This document shows, in pieces, positions 61,814-64,000 of a DNA stretch of 64,000 nucleotides (positions are counted from its first letter, which is position 1; each line of letters begins with the position of its first letter). Origin of the DNA: Sycobia sp. Sy_11. Its lineage: Eukaryota > Arthropoda > Insecta > Hymenoptera > Epichrysomallidae. The DNA lies in assembly GCA_018907035.1 (NCBI GenBank), contig JACCIC010000022.1, positions 1 to 64,000 of the forward strand, given 5' to 3'. The notes under the pieces were generated by a model. The model was not told the origin of the DNA and did not search any database. It saw nothing but the letters and a program-made list of their open reading frames with translations. The position numbers and the translations under genes were made by a program.

Positions 61814-61817
<4 letters not shown>

Positions 61818-61877
<60 letters not shown>
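61818..61877. repeat. (TA)n microsatellite
   Basis: A TA array of about 60 bases lies shortly after the 5' splice site at 61789. Confidence 0.94.
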
Positions 61878-61879
<2 letters not shown>

Positions 61880-62580
61880 TTATACTTTTTTATCTTTAAC
61901 TATTTTTAACACAGCCGATAACTAAAACTTTTTTGATTCAGTCTAACCTATATAGATGTGCTTTCTTTTTTTATATTTTTATTGTAAATAGATGAATTTC
62001 TGACAATCAATTTCTTATTTGTAATTATCTAGAGTACTTAAATTTCACAATTATCTTAGTAACATAAATACTAAATAGTATTGCAGATTCCTTCTATTAA
62101 TCTTATATATTGTTAACCTATATATAGAACAACTAGTTTCTTAGGCAGATGATTCAAGCTGGTTTCAGTTTTTTCTTGACCTTTCTTTGTTGGCTTTATT
62201 TCATTAAACAATAATACAGATAAATTAAAAACAACAAATTTCATTAAATTTCTCAAAATGAGACGCAGTACATAATTAAATGTGGAACAAATATGTTATT
62301 AAGTAAATATTTTACTAATTAAATAGTTTTTCATTAATGGTTTAAAAAAATAAAGTATTTGTACAAAATTTAGTTCTTTGGTTTCATGTGTGAAGATGCT
62401 AGTATTTCCAATCATTTACTGAATTTTTTCTATGAAACAGAAATTGAAATATGTTTTAATATTTGTTTTTTATTTTATTATTAGTAAATATTATTTTATT
62501 ATTTAGTATGAAAGAAATTTGTAGAATATGTAATGAATAATAGCTATGTAATAATTAATTATCCACACATCCACACATTC

Positions 62581-62583
<3 letters not shown>

Positions 62584-62651
<68 letters not shown>
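62584..62651. repeat. (CA)n microsatellite
   Basis: About 33 perfect CA units. Confidence 0.95.
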
Positions 62652-62652
<1 letters not shown>

Positions 62653-64000
62653 TAATAAATATAGAATTTTTAATTTTTTGTTCCGTCAAAGTTTTTTTAT
62701 TAGTTGTGGAGTAAATAATTTTTTCTAGTGAAATCTTATCTGGCAATATATACCTAGATTGTACAAACATAATTTAATAATTTTTTAGAATTTATATTCT
62801 TAATATAAATTCATACAAAAATAATATTAATTTTTACAATTTTATATATGCATCATATAATTTTGTGTTTTTGTTATGCTATATTTTTAAGATCTTTTTT
62901 TATCCTTTTATAATTCAACAATACGAAAGAATAGATCTAGTTCATTATATTTCAGTTAAGTGAAAAAGTATACTTCATAAAATAACAAAATGATGACATT
63001 TGTAAATAACATTGAAATATTTTAGGGTTCAAATTGTTTTAGCATTTTCATACTATAATCAGCTTATGAGGCAATGACTGTACGCTATTATTCTTGCAAA
63101 CATTAGTACTGAAAACTGTTGTAAAATCTTGTGTAATTAGAAACTATGATAACTGTTAAATTGTAAATTAAAGCTTTCAATCACATTTTAAAGAAAATCT
63201 TCTTAATCTAGCAAAAGATATAGTTTAAAGTGTATAGATAGAATTAGTGTGTTTTCCACAAATAATTTGATCATTGAATGAATAATCAAATCTATATGAC
63301 TATGTATGTAATTTAATATCTTATTTTATAAAACATCTTAATTTGTATTGATTTTTAATGAAGCAAATCTACCATCACAATCTTCTTAAATTTTCAGTCT
63401 AGTCTATCAGTTCTAGTCTTACTAATGTTATAAAATTTAGATAAATTGATTTTTTTTTTTAAAGAATCAGCATAAAACATTCTAAAAAGAATTCATAAAA
63501 AATTGAGAAAAAAAACATACAATATATATTTTAAACTACTGATTACACATTTAATACAGACAATTTGTACAAGAATAATTTATTTATTATTTTATTTAAA
63601 ATTTAGTTATTACTTTATAAATGGTAAAAACTATGAAAAGTATTGCCAACAAAAAAAAGTATTGCAAAATGCAAAAAATATTTTAAAAAAATGTAAATTA
63701 CATTAATATATATTTTTTGTGTTTCGTGCACTTTTATGGCAAAGCAACAAAATTTTCCACAAAAAAAAAGATGCAAAGAGAATTACTACAGCCTGAATAA
63801 TGTTTGAAAAGATCTCATTTTAGTAAATTTAGGCCAGTTTCTTAAAAAAATGCCTTTGAGAAATAAATATATAGAACTGCAGAAAAGATGTATTTTAATA
63901 CAATCTACAATTATTGTGTAAATTTTGTTAAAAATTTGAATGCTTTCCAAAATAAAATATTTCATAATCACGATGTTTGAGACTTTTCTTAAGGTTCTTA

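Larger units (their letters stand above)
61790..64000. other. AT-rich DNA, probably a long first intron
   Basis: No exon, RNA gene or transposon motif was recognised. It contains a (TA)n array at about 61818-61877 and a (CA)n array at about 62585-62650. Confidence 0.5.

Overview
This window is AT-rich nuclear DNA from an insect, most likely a hymenopteran (ant or wasp). The basis is compact intron-split genes with short AT-rich introns, long (TA)n and (CA)n arrays, insect-like protein sequences, and remnants of R1-clade, Ty3/Gypsy, mariner, hAT and possibly Mutator elements. The species cannot be named from the sequence alone.

Positions 1-8.2 kb are mostly non-coding. They hold two decayed DDE-transposase fragments (about 3.15-4.1 kb) and a few GC-balanced islands. 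From 8.4 to 26.6 kb there is a three-level nest of retroelements. A broken R1-type non-LTR element (A) is interrupted by a Ty3/Gypsy LTR element (B, 10161-26177), with a 4-bp target duplication GTGC. The 5' LTR of B is in turn interrupted by a near-complete, polyadenylated R1-clade element (C, 11720-17051), with a 16-bp target duplication. Element B is odd. Its primer-binding site matches tRNA-Pro. A GC-rich frame of about 365 codons without any ATG opens just before an acceptor-like site. It has a small coiled-coil ORF before gag, an in-frame deletion joining Gag directly to RNase H, and a long basic linker before an integrase that looks intact.

26.6-34.8 kb is a graveyard of unrelated fragments: an unidentified coding-like frame, a weak tRNA-like sequence, a Mutator-like fragment and a hAT transposase relic. 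These are broken up by microsatellites.

From 34.9 kb on there is ordinary gene space. It holds NADP-dependent isocitrate dehydrogenase (-, mitochondrial form), Cullin-3 (-, 12 coding exons plus a possible alternative first exon), neuroguidin (-, 4 coding exons), TM9SF4 (+, 10 coding exons), MPPE1/PGAP5-type metallophosphoesterase (-, 9 coding exons), and the first coding exon of an unidentified gene (+) that leaves the window. The exon models were built by hand from splice sites. The coding lengths of the four complete multi-exon models checked (CUL3, NGDN, TM9SF4, MPPE1), and of the two IDH exons, are exact multiples of three. NGDN and TM9SF4 are head-to-head, and TM9SF4 and MPPE1 are tail-to-tail. 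The genes share no obvious pathway, although TM9SF4 and MPPE1 both act in the early secretory pathway.
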